Below are positions 51,908 to 64,000 of a stretch of DNA of 64,000 bases, piece by piece (position 1 is the stretch's first letter; each line of letters starts with the position of its first letter). Below the pieces are notes generated by a model. The model did no database searches. It was not told where the DNA came from and saw nothing but the letters and a program-made list of their open reading frames with translations. The position numbers and the translations under genes were made by a program. The stretch is taken from the NCBI RefSeq assembly GCF_003945595.2, contig NW_024104376.1:3410001-3474000 (forward strand), in the 5' to 3' direction. This stretch comes from Pipra filicauda. Lineage: Eukaryota > Chordata > Aves > Passeriformes > Pipridae.

Positions 51908-54900
51908 ATGGGGAAGAACATGGTTGCATTTTTCAGGCTCTGTAGTTCCCATCTTTCTATGTGTAATTTCATTTTTGATTTGTTTAACAGAGATTAAGAG
52001 TTGTGAATCATGATACTGTGGAGATGTCAGCCACAGTTATCCCAGTGACCTAGCCAATCCCATCTGTCACCCAACACTGAGAGTAAGAGGCTGGGAGTAA
52101 GAGCTCCAATGGCTCCCAGTTACATCAGTCAGAACTCAATGTGTGCTCACTGTATGGCCACAGGCAATATATTTTACATATCTGCACCTCAGTTTACATA
52201 TCTGTGAACTTGGATATAGCATATATATGCATCTTAAGGGCATTATAAGACTTCATTGATCACTACTACTTCTAAACTGCTTCAATTTCTTCTGCTTCCA
52301 TGGCACAAGATAAAATTAATTATCATAACTTGAGATATGCCAGGGGCACAGCCTGGTGCCTATCTACCTTTGTGAGTACTGTGGCTGCTCTGATTTCAAT
52401 TTTCGCCTGTTATATGCAGTTGCTTAAATCTCTTCTTGGTACAGCTGTACTCCCAGCCATACATGTGTCCACCATGAGGTCAAGGCTTAAATGGGACATT
52501 CTCTAGGACTAAACCGGTGAGATGGTGAGCAGGTCATGATAGATGCCCACCAGATACTTCTCCCTCTCTCCTTAGGTCTTTTCTCCAGTGCTGGTGGAGT
52601 TTATTTAGGAGCAGTTTGCCTGTATTCATATTCCCATACTAGGGGGAATCCTGCCTCTTGTAGCTTAGGAGGAGCAGCAGCATCATGGCTGTGAAATGGA
52701 CTTCTAAATCCCAGGTCAGTGTCCTGCTCTGGTGCACACCTTTACCTCTGATGTGGGAGCTGGGAAGAAACGGGGCAGCACAGGCCAGAGGCTGAGATGG
52801 CTTATTGCACTCAGAGTGCAGCCACTCTCTGGGCAGCAGAGAGATGCAAAGAAGGGTGTTGGACCAGGTCTCCCACTTCTTAGGGCGGTGCTGGGTCATT
52901 ACATGAAACGTGGGCAGTGGTGCCACTGTCACCAGCCGTGCTAATGAGAGCACAAGTCTCCCAGCTGCCTTTGAGGAAGATCCCAGCCCTGCAGCCACAA
53001 ACCAGCCTGTCCAAGCCCCCAGAGGACCAAGCCCCAATGCCTACCCCATAGCTGTGCCCACACAGGCAGTGTGGGGCACATTCATAAACTTTGGGAAAGC
53101 TAAACTTTAAACATGAGTCCATAAACAGCAACTGGTCTTGAGAGAAGAGGGACTGAAGGTCCAGTGTGGGTTTCACACACCATCCCCCACTTCCCTCCTG
53201 TTGCTGGAGGAGCACTGTGCATTGCCCCAAGCTCAGGTTGCAGCTTGGCTGTGTCAACACACCTGTCCTGACAGTTTGTGGGCTGCCAGTGTCACTCTCC
53301 CTTGAAAATCGCTCACTTGAACGTTGTATATTTGTTATAGATGAAGAGATTACTGTAAAGGCTAAAAAAGGAAAGTAAACAGAAAGAGAAGGACCCTGGG
53401 GATATCATGGTGGTGTATGCCAGCTTGGCTGGTCCAACCTGTTTATAATGTCTAACACAATCACAGGTGCCAAAGAATAACCGACAAGTTAAGCAGTTTC
53501 CTCTTTGCGATTTAGCAACAGGATCTTTGTGTGAGGAGAGCAGAGGTCCTGCTGTTTTCCCAGGATCCAAGGGCTTCAGGAATGGGCAAGCAGACACCAG
53601 GCTCTCCTCTGGAGACTGGTGGCATTTTACCTGCTCTGTGTATCCTCTGTTGCTGTTGAGACATGCAGTCCTCCTGTGGGCACAGGGTTCTCCTTCGACC
53701 TGATCTAAGGTTCTTATCTCTCATCTGAGGATGTCTTCACGTCCTGGATATTCTGTCTCTGCTGACAGCATCACTTTCCACTTCCTCTCCCAGGCATGCA
53801 ACTTTCTGTTGTGATCCTTCACCCTTCACACGAAACAAACTTGACTCCTTCTCCCCAAGGACTAAGTCAGTCCCTTTCTCAGGGACTTCCTTGGGAAATC
53901 TGGCTGGGACTCCAGTGTTGCTACCTCTCTCTCTCTTTTTTTTGCTCACAGCATCTGTTTTTTTACCAATGATGCTAAACCTCTGGCTCAAGACTTTTGA
54001 TAACTCTCCCCCAAACTCAGGCATGCTCATCTCTGGATCTAGTTTCCAACCTCAGTAATGCAGACATTTGGGTTCACTTTACTCCACTGCTTTCTTCTTT
54101 CTTAAATCACATTCAAGCCAGTAATTTTAAATGATCTTCATAATCTCAAATGGAGTCTTTGTACCTCTCTGCCCTACCGCTTTATTCTTGCTGCGCACTC
54201 AGAAGAGTCATATTTCTTTTTTTTTTTTTTTTAATTCCACACTTTTGTCGAATATATGGAGCATCTGAGTCACATGCTCCCATAGCTGGGCTGTCAGTGA
54301 CAAGTCTATTATTTCTGTGCTTTATACCAACCCTGAATATCCTCTTTCTCTGCTCTGGAGTCACATCTAAGGTACCCTGAATCTATTCTTCATCTCACAT
54401 TCAACACGGAGAACGCACAGAAGGCAGTTTTGTAAAGTTTTGTCTTTCCAGCAGCTTTGTAAAGTTTTCAGTCTTTGTTTCTGCTATTGTTGCCACCTGC
54501 TCCTGGCTCTTAGAGCTTTGTCCCCACCAAAATCACAGGTGAGTCACCATCACCTAGTGATGGATCACTGTTTGGATACAGGAATGCATTTCCTTTAGAT
54601 TAATAAGAGTACTTAAATTAAAAGACTGGGAAATAGAAATAAATTATGATAAGCACCGCTGCTTCATACCATTCTTTTATTGCAGAATGGACTTGATATT
54701 GGTAAATACAGCAGGGAGGGACATGTAAGGGTGAGGAGAAGAGCCAAGAGAGATCGTATTAAGTCATAGCACTTGTTACAGAACAAATGAGTGTACACTG
54801 GTTGTAAATACATTCAGGATAGAAATTAGGTGGTTTCTAATCTTCAGAGGAGAAGAGTTCCAAGATAATACCCAAGAAGGTGAATTGAGGACAAGATACT

Positions 54901-57261
54901 TATACTTAGCTTAATGCCTTTATGGGTAGGCTAATGTGAAATGTTGGTTTCTATTAGGAGAGGAGTAGATGCAATGACCCAGCCCTTTCTCCTGAGTGTC
55001 TGAGATGACTTAGGTTTTTGGGCAGTTCCAGAATTAACCTGGAACAAGCTTAACCCCTGGATGAGGGAAGGTATAATTACTGCTATGATTACACACTCTC
55101 AGCTGTTTTTTCTGCTGTGTCTCTCCATGACCCATGTTTGGGGGAAATGTGTAGTGGTTTGCTCCAGCCTCTGCTGCACCTACCTGCCCTGGCTGATGAC
55201 ACTTCACTTTCCAGCTGCCTGTGGTCACCAGCTGGAAGCTGTCACCTCTACGCTCTAGTAACCTCAAAGAACACGTGCTCCACTAGCACTTCATCTAACT
55301 TGGCCAGCCTTGCCTGACATGGATTAAGAAGTACTCATGTGATCCCTGCTGCCAGCAAAACTGATGAGGTTGTAGGCAGGGAAGAAAAAGCAGAGTGGTG
55401 AAGGGCAGAAGGCTTCAGCTGCCACTGCCTCATTGCAGCCTGGCCCTGATCTTTGTCTCAGATCTTTTGGCCTTGAAAGAGTGTGCTGCGTCAGTTGGCC
55501 TTGACTTTGCCATGTTTAACTTGCAGGGGTGAACTCAGAGTGATGCAATAGCCTTGTATAAGTGTGCTAAGCTGTCATAAGGATGATTACACTCAAGTGC
55601 TTTATTGACATGAGACTATTAGGTCGTAATATGAGATGACTTTTAGAGCACAAACACTAGATAGGCTGCAGGGCTGAGCGATATGAACACGAGGCGTATT
55701 CTATGTGCCTGTGGAAAGTGGATCATTTTGTGTTTCCTGCAATGAGAGACCCTGAGTGTGATGGAAACAGTGGGTCCCTCGTGACTGCTGAGGCTCCAGC
55801 TGTGCCATTGCTGTGGGAAATTTTTGGAGGTCACCTGCCAGCCTTCTGCCAGCCTCCCTGGAAAGGTATAATGGGTGGCCTGTGAAATTTTATGGGGTCT
55901 GGGGTCTGACTTCCAAACCCCAGGGCTGCCTTGCAGTGGATGGGAGCAGCATGTTCTTTTGCCACAGGTTGCAGAGGTCCCTCCAGAAGCCACATCTGGA
56001 TAACCTTGTGTGACTGTGCTGTGACTTCTCTGTGTGTAAACAGGCAGGCAAACTTCACTCCTCTTTATGATATTTTCTTGGCTTTGTCATGCCAGGAATT
56101 GAACATGAGGATACCCATCTCTCGTCTCAGCACACAGAGCTGTGTTCACAGCCATGCTGCTGGTGCTGGTAACACGTGGGCAAATCTGTGGCATTGGGAA
56201 AACTAATTTGAGTTGATGTTTTAACAGCAGATTCTCTGTGTGTTTTGCCAAGGAAGGAAGGGAGTCCTAGGGAGACAGGAATGAAAACTCAGTTTTCAGG
56301 GCTATTTGATACATACTTCTCTTCTACTCTGGCAGTGGGGAGTTGTGAAGGAGTCATCAGGGCCCCATTTAAGGGCAATACTCGAAGGTAGAGTAATAGT
56401 TTTATGTCACTGCTTCTCCCAAACTGCAGAGTGGGAATGGGCTTGGAGAAAAGTGTGTCAGGCTGCTCCAGAATAAAGTGTGTCAGGGTGCTCCAGCTGA
56501 CAAAATGAACCTTTGGTTCCATGAATAACAGTGGATTTTGATCTTTCTCCTGAGTTCACTGATCTTGGGAGGTCATTTATTTAGGACTTGATCTCCAGCC
56601 AGCTGTAGGAATATAGGCCAAAGTGATCTCCTCCACCTCTCTTCTGCTGCAGCATATTGCTGAAAGGGATGGCACAAACCCCTTCAATCTACCTGCTTAG
56701 GAGAGGTCTCATCTCTCTTATTGTGAGCATGCAAAGCCTCTTTTTACAACCCAATGTTGTATCTTATTAAGTTGCAGGACCACAGAATTGCAGCTTGGAT
56801 AAAGCCACATTTTCTAACATTATTTTGTGCCTTTTGCCCAAGCATTTGATTCTCCTGTAAAGACTGGGTTGTTCTTGCAGATCAGCTCTTTCTTGCAACA
56901 GTCAAAGCATTGTAGGGGAGTTGGGAACATGTGTACTGATTAAATGAAGCAACGTGCTATCCACATGAAGATGTCACTATGCTGGGTATAGACGTGTTCT
57001 GTGCAGAGGCTGATTAGCCTGGTATGACAGTGGCAGCTCCCAGGCTGGGCATCACAACCCAGGCAGGTGCCAACCTCCTCCATACTACAGGAAACACATT
57101 GCAGCTCCTGTGTCACTGCAAAGGTGCTGGCTTAGCAGGATTTTTTTAGGTTCTTTCCTGGAGAGAGCAATAGCAGTATGAAGAAAAATCTCACATGGCA
57201 CTGAAGCTTTTGCTTCATTTCAGGTCCAGCCTGGGATACATTTCATTTTTTCTTAGTTTGT

Positions 57262-57279
57262 AAAAAAAAAAAAAAAAAA
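57262..57279 (+). repeat. Poly(A) homopolymer, 18 nt
   Basis: An uninterrupted run of 18 A residues, followed by further A/T-rich sequence to about 57,300. No retroelement body is recognised in front of it. Confidence 0.9.
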
Positions 57280-57834
57280 GTAAAAAATTAAAATAAAGCT
57301 TATTTTGTCCATACACTGGAGACTTGCTCTTGTTCTCTGTTTCACCAGTCTGCAGCGTGTTCTGTATTTTCAGTGTTCTTTTTCTAGTACTTGGAAGGCT
57401 GCAAAGCTATTTTCTCTACTCGTGTGTGGGATGCTTGTATCCTTCTCTCCTGTGATTGTTTGGAGACAGATACAATATGTCAGCACTTGAATTCGGGACG
57501 AATGTGATTAAAAAAAAAAGATTTCTATGAGAAGCAAACTCACAGCGTTTGCAATAAACAGGGTCGAAGGCATCTGTCAGGGTGAAAAAATGCAGAGGGC
57601 GAGCAGTAAAGGCTCCCGTGCTGCCCACCCGCTGATGTTGAAGCTGATCCCGTTTTTCCACAGCACCTTCCTGTCCGAGGGAGCAGGACGGGGTCCTGCA
57701 ACTTTCCTGCGCACGCTGCGCACCTCCGTGTCGGTGACCCCTGCACCTGCGGAGTGCCGCCAAAAAAAAAAAAATCTGGCAATTTATTTATTTAATTATT
57801 TAAATTTCGGGGTACGTCTGCAGCGTTGCCGGCG

Positions 57835-58470
57835 ATGCGATGCAGAGCAGTGCAATGCGGTGCCGGCGGTGCGGTACGGGGAGATGCAGTGACGGTGGGG
57901 TGATACGGTGCGGTGCCGGTGAGACGCGGTGCGGTGCCGGTGAGACGCGGTGCGGTGCCAGAGGTGAGATGCGGTGCCAGAGGTGCGGTGCAGTGCGGTG
58001 CAGGCGGAGGGGTGCGGTGAGATGAGATGCGGTGCCGGCGATGCGGTGCCGGTCGAGCACTGTGGTGTCGATGGAGCTGTGCGGTGCCGATGGAGCGGTG
58101 AGGTGCTGATGGAGCGGTGCGGTGAGATGCGGTGCAGTGCCAGCGGAGCGATGCGGTGCCAATGGAGAGGTGCGGTGCCGATGGAGCGGTGCAGTGCTGT
58201 TCCAATGGAGCGGTGCCAGTGGAGCGGTGCGGTGCGGTGCCGGTGGAACGGTGCGGTGCAGTGCCGGTGGAGCGGTGCGGTCGAGATGCGGTGCGGGCGG
58301 CGCGGTGCCGGTGGAGCGGTGCGGTGCGGGCGGTGCGGGCGGCGCGGTGCCGGTGGAGCGGTGCGGTGAGATGCGGTGCGGGCGGCGCGGTGCCGGTGGA
58401 GCGGTGCGGTGCGGGCGGTGCGGGCGGCGCGGTGCCGGTGGAGCGGTGCGGTGCGGGCGGTGCGGGGCAG
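57835..58470 (+). repeat. GC-rich minisatellite (GGTGC/GGTGGAGC family) with 42-44 bp higher-order units
   Basis: About 640 bp built from short degenerate units such as gcggtgccggtggagcggt. The left part has about 21-bp units (for example around 57,913-57,960). The right part has a higher-order unit whose GTGCCGGTGGA start recurs at 58,261, 58,305, 58,347, 58,390 and 58,432, spacings of 44, 42, 43 and 42 bp. The units at the right are nearly identical, so they probably arose most recently. The plus strand is strongly G-rich and C-poor. It stops about 60 bp before the CRE of the PVT1 promoter. Confidence 0.9.
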
Positions 58471-58528
58471 AGGCGGGGGCGGGCCCCTCTCGCTGCCCCG
58501 GGCTGCGGCCGCGGGCGGCGGGGGGCGG

Positions 58529-58536
58529 TGACGTCA
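58529..58536. promoter_or_regulatory. CRE palindrome in the putative PVT1 promoter
   Basis: TGACGTCA is the perfect cAMP-response element bound by CREB/ATF factors. It is placed about 30 bp before the inferred exon start, a usual promoter-proximal position. Confidence 0.6.
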
Positions 58537-58564
58537 CAGAGCCGCTCGCCAGCACAACGTTCCA

Positions 58565-58653
58565 TTGAGCCGAGCGCGTGCTCGGGCGAGCACATGGGCA
58601 GCGCGGCCCGCGCAGCTCCGCGCCCGCCGGGCCCGGCCCGGGAGCGGGACCCG
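58565..58653 (+). ncRNA. PVT1: Putative PVT1 lncRNA, exon 1
   Basis: The sequence GAGCGCGTG followed shortly by CGAGCACATGGGC matches what I recall of the start of human PVT1 exon 1. The exon ends at a perfect donor, CCG|GTGAGTA (58,653/58,654). It sits in a CpG island with a CRE just upstream, in the same orientation as MYC and as its next downstream neighbour, exactly the conserved position of PVT1. In mammals PVT1 is a spliced lncRNA that modulates MYC protein level and whose promoter competes for MYC enhancers. The 5' end is approximate and later exons lie outside the window or are not recognisable. The 264-codon frame running through the splice donor is not considered coding. Confidence 0.65.
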
Positions 58654-61600
58654 GTGAGTACCGCGGCCGCGGCCGGGGCGGCGGGGTGCGAGGCGGCGGC
58701 GGGGTGCGGGGAGAGCGGGTATTTATTTATTTAATGTGGGTTTGCCTTTACTTTCCCCAGCGCCCCCCTCTCCCCCCTCCGTTGTTGTCCGTGCCCCCGG
58801 TGGGGCGTGCGGGTCGCGGCGCCGTTCGCAGCCCGGGCGAGGGGGTAGCGCGGATGGGGGGGAGGGGAGGGCGCCTTTCGCGTTATTTATTTATCTTTGT
58901 TAAAGCGCTGGGTTGCCCGTGGCCTAAAAATAGCAACTGCACGGCGAGACCCGTGCGGATGCGGAGGAGAGGGCGCCGGGGCACTGTCCGACGGCAAACG
59001 CGGCCGCGATGGGGCCGTCGGTGCTGGGAGTCGTCGCGGCTCGGAGTGACCCCGCGCGATGCGTCCATCCCCCGCAGCCCCCCCTCCCCCAGGCTGCCGA
59101 ACCCGGGGAGGGGGGGAGGAAGAAATGGGTGCCCACCCCCCCGTCCCGTGGTGTGGGGAGACCCCCGGGTCAGGGAGGTGACGGGGGGTCCCTGCGGCGA
59201 CGCGGGCCTGGATGATCCCGCTGTTACTGCGCGGAAAATGCGCGCTGCGCGCAGGCCGGGACGCGGAGCCGGCCTGCTGCTGCCTGCTCTGCCTGCTGCT
59301 GCCTGCCTGTGTGTGCGGGGTGAATTAGGTTTTAACCCGCAGCACTGGGCTGCGTTGCTCGGCCACTGTTAGTGTGGTCGGTCTGGTTCTAAGCTGGGTA
59401 TCAGGAGGGCCTGAAGAACAGACAAGATTCTGTGGATATTCCAAGGACCGTTTTTACAAAGGATTTTTTAGGCCGTCTTTCCCTTAAAAAAAGTTGTATG
59501 GGGATTTTGAATACAACTTTAATAGGCCCTATTTTATTTTTATACCTAAATAATACTGAAGTGCTTCCATTGACAGGGTGCTTTAAGACTTGGGTCTCGG
59601 TCTGTTAAGCTGCTGGTTGCTGCATCTTAAAATACTGTGTGGAGAAATCCCAGCAGGACCGAGAATTGTATCTTAGAGATGCTGCAGGCCTTCAGTAAGA
59701 TCTTTTTAATCCCATCTGCGCTGACAAGTTTAGACATGTTGTCTTGGCCATGTATCTGGTCAGACTGAGACCCACACTAGTTTCTCTTTACTAATATATT
59801 AAAAAATGTACGTTATTTAAGTCATTGATTTGGAACAAAAGAGCTTTTCTGAGGGTATATTAGAGTATATTAGGCATTGCTAAATACAAAAGGCACAATA
59901 TGTTATGTGCATGTTATGGCTGCATGAGATGGGAGTGTTTATTTCTTCATCGAGCAGAAATATAATCTCACTAATGCCAGTTTGCACCAACTGGTGTGGA
60001 TTATCCTAAACGCATTTACATACACTGTTGCAAAACCTGAAGATATTAAAAAAATGTAGCTCTGAAGTGTCGACATCACTAATAAATAAGGATACATTCT
60101 GATACTTAGGTGTGATAAACATGCCATTTCCTTTCGATTGTGACTTTTAAAATTATTTAACAAATATGTATGTTTTCCAAGCATGTGGGGCAGTAAGATG
60201 TTCTTTTGTGCTAGGAGCTGCATATCTCTGATAAATGACAGCTCACACCCCAGGGAGGTTCAAGTGATTTTATATTCACTGTGCATGATTTTAGAAATGC
60301 ACCTCTAACTTTATTCTTTTCACCTCTCTCTTCTGTCTCTCATAGCATTGAGTCAGGAGTCTGGCTTACGGCTGGCTTAGCGTTGTTATAATTCTGATCG
60401 GTCTGACTGTGCCTCTGTGCATTTTAAGTTGTATTAAGGTAATTAGTGATACAGGTGCAGTTTGCCAGCCAGTGGGAATGCCTCTATACCAGTTTGGAGT
60501 AAAATGTACTGTGCATCTCTACGTCTCACATCCCTGGAAGAGGGGCCGTGCCGGTCTGGCTGCACGGGGACAGCAAGAGCAGTGCCAGCTCGCTGCCTCT
60601 GCGAGGCCTGGAGGATTTGGCATCGTTTGCATCTGCACACTGATGTCCACGCTACGTCAGAGCCAGTCTGCAGCAGCAAAAATAAGGAAGGGCTCAGGCC
60701 TGCTGCCGTCCAAGGCCCATCTGTTGCAGAAAGGAATCCTGTGTTTGAATTAGTTTGTAAATTGGAATATTGGTGTCCTGGGTGAACATGCACGCTTGGA
60801 ATAAAACTTTGGCTAGACATGACAAATTTCAGAGGCGATGGTGAGTTGTATCTCCTGACAGCAGTGTGGTTCTGCAGCTCTGTGTCATGGTGTGCTCTCC
60901 TCTCTGTACCCCTGCCCCACCAAAGCCCAGTTTTTTGTTTCATTAAGGACAATTAGCTTCTAAAATTGGAGCTTATGCCTAATTCTTTTCAAGATTTGAT
61001 CCGTATCTTCCTGGTTTTAATCAGAATGCTTTACAAGGGCAGCTTTTGCTTCCTGACTGTACATGTTTCATTTACTTTTGCATGAGGAATTACAGGGGAA
61101 GCCGATGTTGTGGAGCAAGGCAGGGGGGAAGAAAAGTGTGTCTGCATACTTTTAGGGTATTGGTTCATCTTGTGTTCGTTTGGCACCATTCAGCTGAAGG
61201 TGCATTATTACAATATCACTATTTTTCTATGGGCCTCTACAGGCTTTTTTAGTAATTATGCTAGTGCAGCTCTACTAGGAATTGCAAAGTCGTGCTTACA
61301 AGTGAGACAGCTTAAAAAATAATAATATTTTTTCCCCATTGGTCTGTGCAGACAACAGTGCTGGCAAACCATGGGAAAATGCTGTGACATGGGAGGTATT
61401 TCTGCTGCTTGCAGGATTACTGGGGTTTTTCTTTTGCTCCCAGTAGATGAATTGAGCAAAGGCTGGTGTAGTGCAGTGCACTGCAGCTATATACCCATCA
61501 GTCCAGCAATGCCTGTGGGTCTGTCAGTGCCTCGGTGGAGCCTCTGTACTGCTCTTAGTGCATCACTGCTGGAGATGCTGAGATGGTGGGCACGTCATTT

Positions 61601-64000
61601 TGACCCCTCACTGCTGGCCAAGGGGGTGGCGGTGTGGTGTGACCTCCTGCTTTGTGAGCCAGGAGGGGTGCAGAGCTTCAAACTGAGCTAGTGGAGAGGA
61701 AAATGCATACCTGGTCAGGAAATTTTTGCCTTTTTGCAGCAAGGTGATACTGATCTTATTTTGAAGCACACTGTGTTGTTTTCTGTCTCACTGCTGTGTA
61801 ATACTGAACACCTTCAGTTTCTGATGAGATTTATGAAGAGTGAGGAGGGAATAAAGACATGATCTGTCTCTTGGACCCGTTATCACTGCATATGGGGCAC
61901 ATTTTCCCTTGTTACAGCTGCATCTGTTCCTGAGGCTGTCTGTCTGCTTATGCAGCAAAGTGCTGAGTGCCCTGGCAAGCAGTACTGCTGTGCATCTGGA
62001 TATGGTTTACTTATACCTGAAGATGCAGTGCCTGCCATTTGCTTGCCTTCTGGGTACAGTTCAGTGGAGGACAGTGTTTTTTTGAGTTACCAGTGTTACG
62101 ATAAAGCAGTACTCTTGAGTCTTCCCTCAGTTCCCTCTCTGGCAAGTGCCAGAGATCATTTAGGATGGGGCTTGCCCATGGTGCTTCCCTCCCTGTCGCT
62201 CCAAGGGTGACAAATGAAAAGCAATGAGATGGCTACCTGGCACATCAGCTCTGCTCTGCTGAACACAGCAGTCTGCAGAGTGACACAAACACTGGGACCA
62301 GCCGGGCATATGGAGTGGTCTGGATGTGTATGATCTAAAACATCCAGATGTGTGTGATCTAAATGCTTTTTAATGCATCCCTGGATGGTATAATTCTTTA
62401 TGTGAATTCAAGATATGGATGCGAATATCAAAGTGGAGCTATATCGAGGGCTGGTTGAGTATCATCCAGGTTTTCCTAGCAGATTTGTCCCACTCCCTCT
62501 CATGGCTGTGCTGTCACATCTTCGCTGCAATTGGTATTTTGTATTTGTCAGCAGATAATACGATTACATCTCCCATCACCTCAAAAGAAAAATGATCCTT
62601 GAATTACTGCTGGTATAGTGCATCATGCAGGAAGGGGCTCTTGAGTGCAACAGTGTCAGGCAAAGCTAGAACTGGTGCCTGGTAGATAAGTCCAATTAGA
62701 AATTATGGCATGTGTCTTTAATGGCAGGAGTGATTAGCCACTGAAACAAATCACCAGTAGAAGAGGCAGGTTCTCTCTCTCAGTCATTTCTGCCTTAAAA
62801 CCTGAGTTGGAAGAAGCAGTAGAAAAAGCTTTGTATAAAAGTTACTGGGCAGGTTCCTGCAAATCAGCTCATTAGAAAGTTCCTTGGCAGGAGAGGGTAG
62901 GTTTGACCATGCTCCCCACTGTGAGGTTTGGTTGTGTGGACATTGGGAGCCCACCTGCTGGGGAGTGGGCTGAGGTGAGCTGGGGCATGTGGAGCACTGA
63001 GAAGAAGTAGCAGCCCAAAGCCCTGGAAAGACTGTGTAGTTGCACAGGACAGTGTCATTGCATGGGAGAGTGTTGTACAGAAGAGTGTAGTTGCCATGAC
63101 ATGCTTTGGAAATCAGCTTTTTATCACTTCTTTTGCATGTCTCAGTAAGGAATACCCTGTGCCAGATCATGTACATGACCAAGAGCTGCAGGACTTTGAG
63201 AGCTTCTCGAGGGGAGAGGTTTACATCACTGGGGTTCTCACCTATAAGCTGGGGGCTTATCCAGGCACAGGACTCAGCTGCTCTTCTGGAGGTAGGAATA
63301 AATGGCAGAGAAGTCTAAAGTAAGCCCCAGAAGGATCACCTATTTTGGGGAGAGCAGGTCCCTACTGCAAGAGCAGGACCTGGAGCTGTAGGCTGTTTCC
63401 TTAGAGGCAGGTGGAGAGCAGAGCTGGGTGGGAAAACCACATCCCATCATGTGGTTTGTTAAGCAGCTTGTAGGGACCTTCAGCACAATGTGGGTTGGGC
63501 TGGGAGCCCCCAGACTTTGAAGTGGGCCAGTGCATGGATTTTAAGATGTAAAACTCTTGTCCAGTCCTCCTAACCACCACCATCACCTTCCCTCCATCCA
63601 ACTGGATGGTCCACTTCTCCCTGGCTTTCTCTGAACGCCCATTTTGTACTGTCTGGCTTCCCTGGGTAACTGCTGATAGTCTACCTTGTCTATGCTTTAG
63701 ATTTACTGCTGGAGTTGAGCTAGTTAAGGGATATGTCAGGCTGGTAATGCCTTTGGTGTGGATGCAGCATCCTGATTCCTTGCACTGGTAGAAGCTATCA
63801 TGTTAGTACTGCTTTAAGTTCTGCATTAGGGAAATTTTGCAAGGTAGCAAATCCTACAGGTTCAAAGTCATTCCCAAGCAGGCATGGCACAGGCTGTCTG
63901 CTGCCTGCTTATGTACTGCATACCTTTGGTCTTGGGTAATTTTGTGCCTGTCCTGAATTCCTAACGGCTGGATTGAAGAGGTTGCTTACCTCACTTTTTT
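58654..64000 (+). other. Putative PVT1 intron 1 / intergenic, no further gene recognised
   Basis: CpG-rich until about 59,320, then ordinary AT-rich DNA with no CR1 recognised. Frames of up to 169 codons (minus strand, 60,443-60,952) are unrecognisable. Small duplications occur at 62,320-62,362 ('gatgtgtatgatctaaa' and 'gatgtgtgtgatctaaa'). I could not identify a PVT1 exon 2 or any of the PVT1-locus microRNAs. Confidence 0.45.

Larger units (their letters stand above)
50800..57825. other. Intergenic DNA between MYC and the putative PVT1 promoter
   Basis: No coding gene is recognised; frames of 116-132 codons at 52,639-53,260 and 55,643-55,993 are unrecognisable. The segment 51,640-51,910 contains an AACAATGG SOX-like site (51,700-51,707) and an 18-bp palindrome (51,890-51,907). 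Near-duplicate blocks of about 22 bp ('aagtgtgtcagg.tgctccag') lie at about 56,450 and 56,473. An 18-nt A-run is at 57,262-57,279. Confidence 0.5.
57830..59320. other. CpG island over the minisatellite and putative PVT1 exon 1
   Basis: Dense CpG from about 57,830 to 59,320, beginning abruptly after AT-rich DNA. Its left half is the G-rich tandem repeat; its right half is unique GC-rich sequence around the inferred PVT1 promoter, exon 1 and the start of intron 1. Long frames on both strands are by-products of the composition. Confidence 0.85.

Noticed and set aside
45769..56178. CACGTG E-boxes at 45,769, 55,273 and 56,173 as MYC feedback sites
   Set aside because: Three copies in this much DNA are not more than expected, one lies inside a CR1 element, and none is in the PVT1 promoter itself.
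57792..58734. Frames of 131-267 codons on both strands over the 57.8-58.7 kb repeat
   Set aside because: Several frames on both strands are open at once because the tandem repeat lacks stop trinucleotides. The products are simple repeats of a few residues.
58578..59372. 264-codon plus-strand frame through the PVT1-like exon
   Set aside because: It runs through a perfect splice donor into intron-like GC-rich sequence, with low-complexity Gly/Arg/Ala content and no domain.
60443..60952. 169-codon minus-strand frame in the putative PVT1 intron
   Set aside because: Unrecognisable, overlapped by 107- and 114-codon frames on the other strand, no promoter or splice evidence.

Overview
This window is ordinary vertebrate nuclear DNA, most probably from a bird. 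It has CR1 (chicken repeat 1) LINE fragments on both strands, AT-rich intergenic DNA, spliced genes with GT-AG introns, CpG-island promoters, and a MYC protein of avian type. I see no bacterial, plasmid or CRISPR-type structure. The species cannot be fixed from the sequence alone.

Layout. Positions 1 to about 36,000 are a gene desert broken only by CR1 pieces (5.4, 23.0, 30.4-31.6 and 34.2 kb), simple repeats and short chance ORFs. The only long coding-like stretches there are the decayed reverse transcriptase of a CR1 LINE (30.4-31.6 kb) and an unexplained 233-codon ORF at 19.2 kb. A CpG island begins near 36.1 kb and holds the MYC promoter. The readable promoter elements are a CCCTC-type CTCF repeat, an E2F site, an exceptionally regular G-quadruplex motif, an AT-rich tract and a TATA-like box. 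They lead into non-coding exon 1 (about 37,550-37,834), exon 2 (38,748-39,453, ATG at 38,763) and exon 3 (from 40,501, stop at 41,061-41,063), with poly(A) signals at 41,446 and 41,607. The spliced CDS is 417 codons plus stop with every MYC box and the bHLH-zipper intact.

Downstream of MYC is about 16 kb of intergenic DNA with minus-strand CR1 pieces (45.2, 47.5 and 50.6 kb). A second CpG island (57.8-59.3 kb) starts with a G-rich minisatellite and ends in a promoter with a CRE palindrome and a short exon with a perfect splice donor. I read this as exon 1 of the long non-coding RNA PVT1, which is MYC's conserved downstream neighbour in vertebrates. The rest, to 64,000, would be PVT1 intron 1.

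How the parts relate: MYC (transcription factor) and PVT1 (a lncRNA that in mammals tunes MYC output) lie in the same orientation about 17 kb apart, both under CpG-island promoters. The flanking deserts would be expected to hold enhancers; a GATA-motif cluster at 28.3-28.4 kb and an 18-bp palindrome with a homeodomain core at 51.9 kb are the best candidates I could read by eye. I found no evidence of a wholly new biological system. The observations most worth checking are the regulatory details at MYC and the tandem array beside the PVT1 promoter.
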